A DNA stretch of 64,000 bases from Cotesia glomerata (GCF_020080835.1 NC_058158.1:25562305-25626304), one strand, 5' to 3'; shown: positions 38,104 to 50,106, numbered from the stretch's first letter. A program made the numbers and translations. Notes: generated by a model not told the origin, from the letters alone.

Positions 38104-38286
38104 CTCTATGTGAGCTTTAGTTAACAGCCAGGGCCTATGCGCAAGAATTTTATTAATTTCATAAAGATTTTGCAGTTTTTGTGGAATAAATCTTAATCCT
38201 TGTAACCAAGTAGGGTCACCGCCTTGAAGAAGAAATTCTGCTTTTTGTAAATTTATTAAATAACTGCATTGATGTCTACCAGCAGC
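38104..38286 (-). CDS. Sesn: Sestrin, exon 3 (AhpD-like active-site region)
   Basis: Residues 65-125. It begins AAGRHQCSYLINLQKAEF and continues LLQGGDPTWLQGLRF to LAHRPWLLTKAHIE. Cys71 and Tyr73 match SESN2 Cys125 and Tyr127 of the alkylhydroperoxidase-like proton relay. The position of SESN2 His132 is Gln78 here. GGDPTWL and LAHRPWL are family signatures. Acceptor TTTCAG, donor GAG|GTAATA. Confidence 0.96.
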
Positions 38287-38490
38287 CTGAAACAAATTAA
38301 AAAATTTTAAGAATCATTTAATTCTAAAATTTGTTAATAAAAACATTTTCATTTGTTCTTAGTTTTTTTTAGGTAGTTTTTGTTAAAAATCTAACTATTG
38401 CATTAGTCCTCATGGTGGAATTTTCAACTGATTTTGCTATCATGTGTCATAATTAGTTAAGTAAGTTCCAAAAATACCATTGGTTGAAAA

Positions 38491-38493
<3 letters not shown>

Positions 38494-38548
<55 letters not shown>
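38494..38548. repeat. (TA)n microsatellite
   Basis: TA run directly abutting the start of T repeat copy 1, perhaps grown from the element's own end or target. Confidence 0.95.
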
Positions 38549-38551
<3 letters not shown>

Positions 38552-39200
38552 ATATAACCGACCTTGTCATCAGGATATCTGCAAAAGTTTTCGACCGATC
38601 TTGATGAAACTTGGTACACATGTTCTTTGGGTAATTAACTTGAACGAGTTCGAAGATGAGCAAAATCGGTCAATTAGTTTAGAAATGGCGGCTATTTAAA
38701 ATTTTCAAAATAGTGAAAATCACGTTTTCGGTTACTTTATTGATGTATAACTTTTGATCGAAAAGAGATAACTAATTTTTCAAAAATTCATAGGATAGCT
38801 CATGAAATTTATTTAAATATCAAAGTTAAGAGTGCAACTGAACCATTTTCAGGCAATGTGTAGTACAACCGACTTATGAATGTTATTCTATCAAAAATTG
38901 TCAACAGATCCTAATGAAATTTGGTACACAATTTAGTGAGACAATTAGCTCGCATGAGTCCTAGGATAGACGAAAACAATAAATTAGGTTCGAAGTAGTA
39001 GCATTTCAAAATTGACAAAATAGTGAAAATCACGTTTTTTGTGGCTTCATTGATGAATAACTTTCGATTGAAATAAGATAGCTAATTTTCAAAAAATTCA
39101 TGTGAAAGCTCATAACATTGCCGTTGATTTGATGTACATAACATATTTAAAATGAAATCTACCTTCCATTTCGAGTGAGGCCGAATGGCATTTTTTTTTA
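38549..39200 (+). repeat. T repeat, copy 1 (two tandem monomers)
   Basis: There are two diverged monomers of about 300 bp (about 38570-38860 and 38870-39170). Each contains TGAAA-TTGGTACAC, then GATGAGCAAAATCGGTCA-like sequence, then AGTGAAAATCACGTTTT. The repeat ends GAAATCTACCTTCCATTTCG then AGTGAGGCCGAATGGC and a T-run. Copies 2 (44848-45556, reversed) and 3 (47735-48390) share the same end. It is non-coding and of unknown class. Confidence 0.7.
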
Positions 39201-40368
39201 TACTGTTTTGAAAATTAAATTTAAAAAAATGATTGATATTTTTTTTTTTCTTGTAATAAATATATCTACAAATAATTTATTAATTAAATAAAAAAAGTTT
39301 CAAATTGATAAAATAACAAAAACTAATTGATAAGTCCTAAGAATTAAAGGCATTAATTTATTTCCGAAACTTTAATTAACTATATTACTTTCTTTTTAAT
39401 GATTAATATTTATAAACTAGGGAAAATTAATCAATTATATTCTGCTGGTCAGAATTAGATCAAGCAATTTCAGATAAAAAAGATAAATTAACTTAGTAGC
39501 TTTTTATAACATTAAATGGATAAATATTGAATATTTTTTTGATTGAAATACATATAAATGATGGTATAATCAAGTGCTATCGTTAATTTTTATTAAATAA
39601 TTAAAAAAGTAAAGATTTTTAGAAAAAAATCCATATTTTAAAGATAAATAATGTATTGATAAACTTTGACATGTTCTAGTGTAACGATCATTCAAACAGA
39701 GCAAGTCATAGAGCGGACTTTTATCGTCATAAAAAAATATGAATTAGATGTATTGTAAATAGCCACTATAAACAACAAAATAGATCTATTAAGTATGTTA
39801 ATAGTTTTTAATAAAATGTTTATTATAAATAGATGATACGCGTGTAGTGATTATATAATTTGTTTTTCTTAGAACTCTCTCCAACGATGCCACGACTATT
39901 ATTAAAACCAAGACGTTTCATTATACCAATTACACTTTGACCTTGCGAGCCTATTGATTTACTTTTAATTTTTCTTTATTGTAACAGTTGATTAATTTTT
40001 ATATTTGTTGTCATCATTATTTTTATCTATTTATCTATATATCTGCCTGTCTATTGATATTAATTTAGTACGAGTACGAATGAACAGCCGAAAAATTTGA
40101 ATTAAATTTAACACTATCAGTGTGTGGTTAAACAATTACTCAAGTAATCTGTTTAATTTTTAACATATTAATATATTTATTAAAATTAAGCAATGAAAAT
40201 TTTCGTTGAGATTAGTTGAGTTTGATTCTGGAACCTTTCCGCCCGGCGGTTTAATCTCTGTTTCCAAGTTGCAGAATTTTAATTATATAAGTCGTCTATT
40301 CAAATTTTTATACTCAAAAATAAAAAATTTAAAACTGTAAAGAAATAGAAAAAAAAAAAATACTTTAC

Positions 40369-40539
40369 CATTATAGCGATTAAATGACGATAGACAAAGG
40401 GGAGTGGACCATCACCTCGTAAGATAAATTGTTGAGTTTTAAGGAAGTTATCTAGGTACGAAGGATGCGATGACATCACTCGCGAGATGTGGTCTACCCG
40501 TGTAGTTTGTAAAAAGGTTTCCACAAAGTACCCGTGAGT
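40369..40539 (-). CDS. Sesn: Sestrin, exon 2
   Basis: Residues 8-64. It encodes THGYFVETFLQTTRVDHI then SRVMSSHPSYLDNFLK, TQQFILRGDGPLPFVY and RHLIAIM. HPSYL-FL-TQ and LRGDGPLP-YRHYIAIM are near-identical in animal sestrins, marking the start of the conserved N-terminal domain. Acceptor TGTTACAG, donor ATG|GTAAAG. It joins exon 3 as ...AIM-AAGRHQC. Confidence 0.96.
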
Positions 40540-43070
40540 CTGTAACACATAAAAATAAATAATAATTATTTTTATTTTAAAATTAGTCGTCAAATTTGTT
40601 TTGCAATTTAACTTTTAAGTTATAAATTTACTTCCTACGTTAACATTTCATCTCTATTGCGACACTGGCATAATAGATCATGAGAACCTGTTTTATTTAG
40701 AGGTCAACGAGAATAAAATGTGTAAATAAGTTATGCAGTTTTTGGAGTCATTATCCTACATTAAATCTCTCAAGTTTAATAAAATTGAAAGATAAATGAT
40801 TAAAAAAAAAAAAAAACTACACCATGCTAATCGAAGTTCGTTGGTCTTTGGATACTCTCAAGGTTATAGGTATCAATCTTTATTGTTGTTACATCATGTT
40901 TACAGTAATTATTTTCTTCAACATATAGATACGTGTCTTTTAGATATATATGTGTATGTTTGAGAGTTTATAAGAATAATTTTAATATCAAAAAAAATTT
41001 GCGTGTAAAATAAAGTAATAAATGATAATCGAACATTGTGGTGTATTTATACTCATATATCGAAATAAATAAATATACAAGAATAAATTTGAATAATGTA
41101 ACAGATAAGAACGATACTAAAATTGATACAATTATTCAGAAATAAAATATTGAAAAGTCTTATTTTATTTTATATCTGTGACTTTGAAATCTGGTTTTAG
41201 TTTAGTATTTAAATGGAATCAATTTTTCTAAATTCAACAATTCAAATTTTAACTTAGATTTTTATGACACCTTCTCACAAAATTTTATGCTAAAGCGTTA
41301 GGGGGCGTGCCGATTATGGAAAATCTTACTTAACCGTATATTTCATCGAACTGGGTCATAAAGTAGTATTTTATTGTACTTTTTGTATTTTACCGAAGGA
41401 TAATAAAAATAATTTACAAAAGAAAATAAATTTAGTCCATATTCTTAAGGTATTTTTGAATCATATAAAGATTCTGTTCTTTTTAGAATAAAATTTTTAT
41501 TTTCTTTTTCTAAGAATAAACTAAAAAAATTGAATCATTTTATGATAGTAAAAAAAGTTACATGTTGAAAGTCATCCGTTTTTTTATTAAATCAATGAAA
41601 TTATATGCAACAGGTTCACAGAAATTAAATAGTTAATTAATTGATTAGAAAAAAAAACTAAGATTTATATTATTATTAAAAAATAAAGTTGATAAGGAAA
41701 AAAAACGATGCCAGATAATTTTATTTTATAGAGTTAAAAGTAATGCAGTTGAAACTGTGTCATCATAATTAAATGTCCTTGCATTTGGTCAATGAACTCG
41801 AAATGGCTTCAATTTATATGTATACTATAAAAATCTTTATACCAAGTAACGTAATATAACGAGAATAAACAACGCGTATTATTTTATTGGTATTTATTTT
41901 ATAAATAAAATATAATCTTTGATAAATAATAACAATTAAGTACAATATCCTAAATTTTTTAATACCAATATTTTTATTCTACTTGTTAATATACATTAAT
42001 CTAATAGTTATCATTATCATATCACTGTCATCTTGTAGGTTTGAAAATATCAATTAGGTTTATCAATTCGATTGATAAGAGTGTGATTAGTTTTGAATAA
42101 ATATCTAAAAGTATAATGAAAGAGAACAATGAGTTCTTTTTAATTGATCAAAAATACTTGAAATAGAATAAAAGTAATGAGATCAGTTTTACAAATAGCA
42201 GACACAGGTGTAGCGGTAAATAATAAATTTAGCACTTAAATTATTACAAGCTCAATATATTAAAACGAATTATTGATGCTTCCCTGCAAATAGTGTTTTG
42301 ACACGCTTGATATCGTTCTCATTTGTTACGGATCATAAATTTAGTCTTGTGTACTCTATTTATTTGATAATGTACAATGTACACCTATCCTATGAATTAA
42401 TTAATTGATTAACGAGATTAAAAAAACTGAGGATGATTTCAAGCGATGTTTGATAAGGATTAATGAAAAAATTAATTGTTAAATCTAATATTAGTTATTT
42501 AGAGATGTAATACAATGAAAAGTGTTTTTGAGTATTATGAAGTCATTAATGATCAACGTTAACGCGAGATAAGAGCCTATTTGCCATAAATATATCGAAC
42601 AAACAAGTCCATAAATTTTAATATAATTTTACATCTTTAATATAATTTATACTTATCAAAATATTACAATAACAATTATTATGAATAATATTAGTGATAA
42701 GCTCTGAGTTAAAGTTAAAAATAAATCACCAACAATTTATATATCAGCTTTTTATTTAAATTAAAGTTACTTCTACTTAGACATATGTCTAATCAAAAAT
42801 TTTAATTGATAATAATTATAGGTTTCACATAATGTTAACTGATGTTATCGAAAATTAATTTAAGAAATGAACACATCTTCATTCATAGACAAGTCTAACG
42901 ATGTTAATAATTTATAATTTTTCTACATATTATAAGCGAAGAGATTAGAACTTATTATGACGACAACTTATTCTTTGATTAAGTAACGATTCATGGAAAG
43001 AAAAGAATGGTATTACATGTCGTATAGGGCCCATTATCATGTAACACAGATTAGGCGTAGTTCATTATAT
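40540..43070 (-). other. Sestrin intron 1, 3' part, nothing recognised
   Basis: AT-rich, with no element ends or exons supported on either strand. Confidence 0.4.
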
Positions 43071-43996
43071 GGGTGATTCTCTGTAAGGATGTTTTTTGCT
43101 GTCCCAGGCATTTTTTTATTAGAAAAATTGTTATTTTGTTACTAAAAAAAATTTATTACGAAAGTAAAAAAACATTTCTATTTGGAGCATTGAAAACTAA
43201 AATGGAATAAATTTTGGTTTTTTTGCTATAAATTCGTAAACCACCGAAATGTCAGTCCTCTGGGCTGTCCCAGTTCCAAAATTAAAACAAGATTAAATTT
43301 TAAGTTATTCGTCAATAATATATAATTTGGTCCATAATGTTTATAAACTTAATTAGTTAACTAATAATCTTCTTCAATAAAAAGTACCGAAAGTTAATTT
43401 GTTTCATTAAATTCATTAAACCAAAGTTTGTCCCAGGCATTTTAAGATCAGTCCCCTGCCAGAAGTTCAAAGCAAAAAAAAAAATCTAGCGTGTTATTTT
43501 ACCTTTTGTAAGGTTTATAAGGATCTAACTAGCCGTAAGTTAATAACCATAGGGCTGTTAGTGCTTTATCGCCATTTTATTTAGTGTCAAAGCACCGTTT
43601 GTTCTGGAAATATGTGTCTGGGCCACTTCAAAACTCAGTCCCCTGGCAGCTATTATTGTTTATAATTTATTTATAAAATTGGATCCATAAGTCTTAATAT
43701 TATTCTAATTAATGTAAACATTCATTGAGAACTTAAAAAGTTGAATGCATTGAAATAGTTTGCTTGATTTTTCTCAATTTGATAAAAAAAATCAGTCCCC
43801 TGGTAGTCAGTCCCCTGTCATGTTATATGGCAAAAGATACATAAATATCGAAAAAGCAAAAATTAATTCGGCTATTTATTTATTATAATTAAGCTGAAAT
43901 TTTGTAGCCCTTGTTATTTTTTTTTCTAATAAAATAAAAAATAATTTGGTCGGACAATTTTGTACAGATTTAAGACGTCCTTACAGAGAATCACCC
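43071..43996. mobile_element. TIR element (GGGTGATTCTCTGTAAGGA ends) with CAGTCCCCTG repeats
   Basis: The left end GGGTGATTCTCTGTAAGGA (43071) and the right end TCCTTACAGAGAATCACCC (ending 43996) are perfect inverse copies, flanked by ATAT on both sides. The 926-bp interior has no long open frame. CAGTCCYCTG occurs five times (43253, 43449, 43636, 43793, 43808), with related TGTCCCAG boxes between them. The GGGT-ATTC terminus resembles that of the 99-5834 transposon (GGGTTATTCC), so it may be a distant relative. Confidence 0.75.
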
Positions 43997-44847
43997 ATAT
44001 ACTAATATAAGTACTGACACAAAAAAGTTTAAGTTTATATTCCTAATATACATTTTATTTTTCCTCTTAGTAAAAGCAATTCATTTTATCAGATAATTTA
44101 AAAAATGGGTCGGATAAAAGTCATCAGATCAATATTCATATAAGCTTCATTTAAATTTTTTCTTCGTATGGATTATACTTTAAAAGTATAAGGTTATTCA
44201 ATTCTACGCATGCTGTTATATGAACATAACAAGAATCTTATGAAAAAAAATAAATAAAAACCAAAGATAGAGAATGAGAACGATAGTCTTTATGAGAACC
44301 AGATGTGGGACTTGGTCTTATAATAACATGTTATAGTTTTCTGTCGGTTTAACACAGTGGCTAAATTAAACCAAAACATCAACCGCTAATAGTCGTTCAA
44401 AGAATGTAATTTCGCATATTTTTTTTGTAGAGAGGATACTGCTGAGTGGTGCCAGACCGCGTGAAGATGATATTTTTATTATTACGTCACAAGTAATTGA
44501 TTTAGATAATAAATAATTTAAATAAATACTATAATATATTATTAATAACTCAATAGAGAGAAAAACAATCTAACTTGAATTTCATTAATTAACATGCATA
44601 ATAACTTTTTTAACCAGACTGTGACTATGGTTGTTTCTGAGTTAAAAAAAAACAACACCGGTAAAAATTAAAAATTGATTGTATTGGTGTACGTTTCCAG
44701 TGCGAAAATTTTAATTATGGAATGTGCAAATATTATTTTTAATATTTCTTGAGGAAGTTTTTTCATTAAATTTTTTTCAATATCTAGTCACTGACAATAT
44801 CATTAATGTTCTGAGTCGATGTTATATTAAAAATCTGACTTCATTGA
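43997..44847 (-). other. Sestrin intron 1 sequence, nothing recognised
   Basis: AT-rich stretch with a short less AT-rich patch at about 44430-44465. No supported feature. Confidence 0.4.
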
Positions 44848-45556
44848 AGATAAAAAAAAACGCCATTTGGCCACACCCGAAATGGAAGGTAGATTTCACT
44901 GAATGAAATTCATGATAGAATGATGTACATAAGTCGGTTGTACTACACATTGCCTAAAAATGGTTCAATTGCACTCTTAAATTTGAAAAAATAACTAAAA
45001 ATGGTCAAAATGTCAATGTTATAAACGTCAAATTGAAGGCGATTTCATGAGCTTTCACATAAATTCATCAAAAATTAATAATATCTTTTCAATCGAAAGT
45101 TATACATCAATGAAGTCACCGAAAACATGATTTTCACTATTTTGATAATTTTGAGGAGTTACCATTTCTAAACTTATTGACGAATTTCGCTCATTTTAGG
45201 GCTCATGCAAGCTAATTGTCCAAGGAATCTATATACTAAATTTCGTTAGGGTCTGTTGAGAATTCTCGATAGAATAACATTCATAAGTCGGTTGTACTAC
45301 ACATTGCCTGAAAATAGTTCAGTTGCACTCTTAACTTTGATAAAATAACTAAAAATGGTCAAAATATCAATGTTATATACGTCAAATTAAAGATAATTTT
45401 ATGATCTATCACATGAATTCTTCAAAAATTAGCTATCTCTGTTCAATCAAAAGCTATACATCAATGAAGTAACCAAAAACGTGATTTTCACTATTCTGAA
45501 AATTTTAAATGGCCGCCATTTCTAAAATAATTGATCGATTTTGCTCATCTTCGAAC
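44848..45556 (-). repeat. T repeat, copy 2 (reversed)
   Basis: It begins, as the inverse of the T repeat end, GCCATTTGGCCACACCCG then AAATGGAAGGTAGATTTC. Two monomers follow (each with CATTGCCTGAAAA-GGTTCA-TTGCACTC). It stops at ATCTTCGAACTCGTTCA, where it is joined directly to an E fragment. The opposite strand of copy 1 shows the same sequence continuing beyond this point, so copy 2 is truncated. Confidence 0.7.
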
Positions 45557-46023
45557 TCGTTCATTTTTTTCAAATGTGGTTTTTTTGTAATAACTTTTAA
45601 ACGGCTTCGACATCAAAAAACCACGTAGATCGCTGCCGGGCCGGTCAAAATCGATTGGTTCGTTCGTGAGGTATCGTTGTCGAGAAAATTCAAAACGAGT
45701 GAATTTTTCAAATTTCTCCAAAATTTTCAATCGGATCAATTTGTATTTAAGAGCATATCATAGGATGCAAAAAACTGCGTCAAATGCTCCCAATCGCGTG
45801 AAAATCGGTTTATTCATTCAAAAGTTATGGCAGTTTGAATATTTCAAGAATAGTGTTTTAATAAACTTCTGTCAGACTTTTGAGCTCGAAGAGCTCAAAA
45901 TAATACACAAGTTATATTTTTGAACTCGAAGAGCTCAAAAATGTCATAAGTACAATTTTAAGGGCTTAGTTATGGAATTAGCGGGAAGTTGTAGGAATGG
46001 CCTTGAGGATCAACCGATTTCCT
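45557..46023 (+). mobile_element. E repeat, 5'-truncated copy
   Basis: It begins inside the E body (TTTTTCAAATGTGGTTTTTT) and runs to the E 3' end (CAACCGATTTCCT), followed by AATTTTT (46024-46030) as at the other copies. The 5' half with the hairpin and (GT)n is missing. It is fused to T repeat copy 2. Confidence 0.75.
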
Positions 46024-47060
46024 AATTTTTTTATGGTATTACGTAGTGAGGTTTAGTTGACAACTGAAATATTTTTCACATTGAAAACTTTTCTGATACT
46101 TACACCCTTAATAATTTCGATCATCGAGCAAATTTATTATTTTATGTAAAAAGCAATGCTTGTACGACAATTAATTGAATTCTTAAAAATAACATCTACT
46201 AAATATCTTATAAATCAGTACTTATTGACGATTATCAATGGAATAACAAAATAATTATGACCGATAAACGATAATTAATACTGTTATAGTTCAAATCTAT
46301 TATTACGTGCTCGCAATATTAACTAAAAAATAATATTTCTCTAATCTTTCATGTTGTAAATGAATTTTAAACGTTTTATAAGTTCCAAAGCGTCACATTA
46401 ACATCAAGCATAAAAATCGTAAAACTTATTACAACCTCCAAAAAATAAGATAAAAATAGAATTATTAAATATATTTTTTTGTCAATTATCAATTTTTAGG
46501 TATTTTTATAAAAAAAAAAAAATACTCATCAACGGTATAGTTGTATTTTAACTTACACAGCTCACATGAGGTGAGCAATGTTTTTTTTTTTTTTATAGAA
46601 TTGAAGCTCGTACTATGACAAATATATAGATGTTGACTTCTTTTGTGAAAATTACAATTTGCTTGGAAGTATAATTATTTTTCAATTATGATTTTGACGT
46701 TTGCTTAAAATTTTATTTTTTTTATTCTGGACTAGCACAACTGTTTAAATTAAGAAAATAAATAAACGTTTCATCTGACATTGGGCTGGCTGACTTTTGT
46801 GATGAAATTGTTATATTAACCGATATCTGTTGAAGTATACTAATAGCATTACGTGAATAATTAACTTCTAAATGAGACAAGATTGTCTTGTTACAATTAT
46901 TAAAAACAGTTATTTAAATAACAGTCTGTAATAACAACTCATTATGAAGACTACTTGCCTTTCCATTTTCGGGTCTTTAGTTTTGGTAAGTTCAATCCCA
47001 CCAACTTATATTTTAATCCGGAAAACGAGACATGTGAGAGGCGAGCAGTTGAAATGGAAA
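46024..47060 (-). other. Sestrin intron 1 sequence, nothing recognised
   Basis: AT-rich with a short hairpin near 46560 (GCTCACATGAGGTGAGC). Its last 16 bases are the left target duplication of the next feature. Confidence 0.4.
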
Positions 47061-47344
47061 AAATTTAGATGCTTTTACATTTCACAACTTTTGCATCTCT
47101 CATAAAATTATTTGACTTAACTGAGAATGTTAATATTACTTATGTTTCTGACACTAAATAAGTGCAATTTTCCGATATGACTCTTAGCGAGATCTATTTA
47201 ATGTAACCAGCTAAGAAAAATTTAATATTATTTATTATAATTGTGTTACAGTTTTTTTATTGTATTTTTTATTCTGTAAGAACATTCTATGTAACTTATG
47301 TTTGTGATAAATAAAAATAAACTTTTCAAAAAAAAAAAAAAAAA
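47061..47344 (+). mobile_element. Retro-insertion with poly(A) tail and 16-bp target duplication
   Basis: The insertion is flanked by GCAGTTGAAATGGAAA (47045-47060) and GCAGTTGAAGTGGAAA (47345-47360), 15 of 16 identical. It ends in AATAAAAATAAAC followed by A(17). These are the marks of LINE-machinery target-primed integration. The 267-base body has no open frame. It may be the 5'-truncated 3' end of a LINE or the 3' UTR of a cellular mRNA. Insertion is in + orientation, opposite to sestrin. Confidence 0.8.
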
Positions 47345-47360
47345 GCAGTTGAAGTGGAAA

Positions 47361-47734
47361 TGGACGTCGATTGATCATTTTATGAAGAATTCTAATTAAG
47401 TTGAGATTGATTCATTAATATGTTATTGTGTTAAGTGAATAATATTTCATTAATTTAAATAATAATTGTTCTTAAAATAATTTTTTTTTTGATAAAATTA
47501 AAATAAATAATAAAAATTATAATAAATGTAAAAAAATTTAAGAAAAAAGAAATAAAAAAATAACAAATTAAATTAATTTAATTTGATTTTTTTTATAAAA
47601 TTAAAATAAAAAATATATAAAAAAGAAAATAATAAATTAAATCAATTATCTCCTATAATTCGCCCAACCAAGCGGGCGGAAACGGCTAGTATATGTATAT
47701 CTATGCGATATAACGCGGGTTGTGAATATGATAG
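47361..47734. other. A/T-biased spacer ending in a GC-rich ATACTAGC-type element end
   Basis: Very A/T-rich sequence (47450-47650) ending with CGCCCAACCAAGCGGGCGG and GGCTAGTATA. The inverse, TATACTAGCCGTTTCCGCCC, resembles TACTAGCTG-type repeat termini seen again at about 52880. It may be an unclassified repeat end. Confidence 0.3.
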
Positions 47735-48390
47735 TTCCTACAATTCTTCATGAGTTCGAAGGTGAACAAAATCGGTCGATTAGTTTAGAAATAGCAGCCA
47801 TTTAAAATTTTCAAAATAGTGAAAATTGCATTGTTGGTCACTTTATCAGTAAATAATTTTTTAATACGAAGAAATAACTAATTTCCGAAAAATTCACATG
47901 AACGCTAATGAAATTACCTTCAATTTGACCTATAAAACATTCATTTTACAATAATTTTTAGTTATTTTATTTGGGTTGAGAGTCATAGTGAACCCATTTT
48001 AGGTAGATGTGTGTTATAACTGACTTATGGCTGCGATACCACTCAAAATGCTAAATGCATTACAACGAAACTTGGTATACTTATTTCTTAAACAAATATC
48101 TCAAATTAATTCAAAGATGAGCAGAATTGGTCGATTAGTTCCGAAATGGCAGCCATTTAAAATTCTCAAAGTAGTGAAAATTGCATTTTTGGTCGCTTTA
48201 TCAGTGAATAAATTTTAATTGAGAAGAGATAACTCATTTTTGAAAAATACAGATTTAAGCTTATAAAATTGCCTTTAATTTGACTTATAAAACGTTCACT
48301 TCACAAGTTATTGGAAAAAAATAAAGATAATATATTCCTGAGAAATCTACCTTCCATCTCGATTGAGGCCGAACGGCGTTTTTTTAATTT
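47735..48390 (+). repeat. T repeat, copy 3
   Basis: It starts near GAGTTCGAAGGTGAACAAAA and contains two monomers with ATGAGCAGAATTGGTCGA-type boxes. It ends AAATCTACCTTCCATCTCG then ATTGAGGCCGAACGGCG and a T-run, as copy 1 does. Its 5' limit is close to the truncation point of copy 2, which may mark a hot spot or a true internal border. Confidence 0.7.
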
Positions 48391-48610
48391 TTAAATCAGT
48401 TTTCTCTCAATGGCAAAATAATAATAATATTTTAAATAGAAATTAACAAGTAAAGTTGTTAATGAGAATTATGCTGTAGAAAAATTTTAAGTTGATCCTT
48501 AATTTAACAATGCCGCTAATGCATTTTATGGACTGGTAAACTTGTGAGTAAATAATTAGAATTTAGATACAAGTATAGAGATATGTAGAAAAATAAATAC
48601 TCGAAAGACA

Positions 48611-49647
48611 AGATAGTTATAAAATTATTTTTTACTTCTCTATTGGTAAATATCTTTATACAAATTAATTATATTTCTAATTAATCACATTCCGAAACAA
48701 AACGATCCTTAAGTGGCTCGATTCTTAAATATCTCTATTTCTAAAAAGTAATTATTTAGAATTTTCTCAATTTCTGAATATCTCTATTATTAAATAACTG
48801 CATTCGTAAATTAATCAACTCTATTTTTTGATATTTTATTTTTAGTTATCTAAATTCTTTAACACACTGATAGAAGGATTTATTTGAATTAAAAAAATAT
48901 TTGTTAATAGTTAACAAATCATTTATTAGAGACCATTTTTTAGTATCAAACAAATATTTCTTAGTATTTAAAATGATTTGTTTGTATTTAATAAATCAGA
49001 TATTCATTTATTAAATATTAATAAATCTTTTTAAATACTAAGAAATATTTGTTAAGGACTAAAAAGTGGTCTCTAATAAATGATTTGTTAAATATTAACA
49101 AATATTTTTAACTATAAACAAATCCTTCTATCAGTGCATTTTTATTCCTAATTTCTCGCCGAAAAATATTTCAAAAGCTAATAAAACAACTATGATATCT
49201 TAAGAACGATAGATTTTTAGCTTTGATTGAAGAAATTGTTATCGGTAAAATAAAAGATCATGAAGTGATGTTTCGAAATTTTTGGGAATGTTTTTCGGTG
49301 CAAATATTAAAAATTTATGATTAAAATTAAAATATAAGATACTCAATCATAAAATTATTCAAAACTAGAAAAATTTAGGAATAAAAATGTTAAAGAATAG
49401 AGATATATAGGAATAGAGCTACTAAAGAACAGAGTTAATTAATACTACAATTAATTTACGAATGCAGTTATTTAATAATAGAAATATTAAGGAATTAAGA
49501 AAATTATAAATGATTACTTCTTAAAAATAGAGATATTTAAGAATAGAGTCACTTAAGGATAGTTTTGTTTAGGAATAGAATTAAGAATATAACTATTTAG
49601 TATAAAGATATTTACCAATAGAGAAGTAAAGAATGAAGTTATTATCT
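48611..49647. mobile_element. Long inverted-repeat (foldback) element with arms of about 250 bp
   Basis: The left arm, from TTACTTCTCTATTGGTAAAT, and the right arm, ending ATTTACCAATAGAGAAGTAA, pair over about 250 bp. The arms are themselves made of degenerate CTCTATTCTTAAATAT-like units, repeated roughly every 24-40 bases. The left arm is broken by a 272-bp MITE at 48865-49136; the right arm keeps the unbroken version. No coding region. Confidence 0.8.
48865..49136. mobile_element. Palindromic MITE (CACTGATAGAAGGATTT ends) flanked by CA
   Basis: The ends CACTGATAGAAGGATTTAT and AAATCCTTCTATCAGTG are inverse, and most of the 272 bp pairs with itself. The dinucleotide CA lies on both sides (48863-48864 and 49137-49138). 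The opposite arm of the host foldback (49378-49398, GGAATAAAAATGTTAAAGAA) retains the uninterrupted site, which supports a 2-bp CA duplication. Confidence 0.8.
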
Positions 49648-50025
49648 AGCCACTTGAACGTGTACAATCAGAAATTTTTTATGAATAATTATGACTAACA
49701 CTATTAAATAACTTTAAATTAAATTTAGTAAAAATTAAGATAAAGTATGCATATTAGTCATTGTCATTATGTGTATTTTATTATTTGCTTTAAAATTAAT
49801 CTTAAGTGATTAATTGATGTTCAACAAATCATTTAAAGAAATGTAAAAATTGTGAAAGTAAAGTTACATATCATTGTTGACAAAACGTGAATCATAAGCA
49901 AAAAAATTAAGTATTAAAAAAACAAATGTATTTTCATCCATAATTGTTTCAAACTTTGATAAGATTAAAACATTGTATAACTTTCAATATTTAAAATGAA
50001 AAAATTAAAAGTTATCTGAAGCCTG

Positions 50026-50106
<81 letters not shown>

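Larger units (their letters stand above)
38287..40368 (-). other. Sestrin intron 2 with T repeat and (TA)n
   Basis: A 2.1-kb intron. Besides the TA run (38494-38548) and T repeat copy 1 (38549-39200) it is plain AT-rich sequence. Confidence 0.6.
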
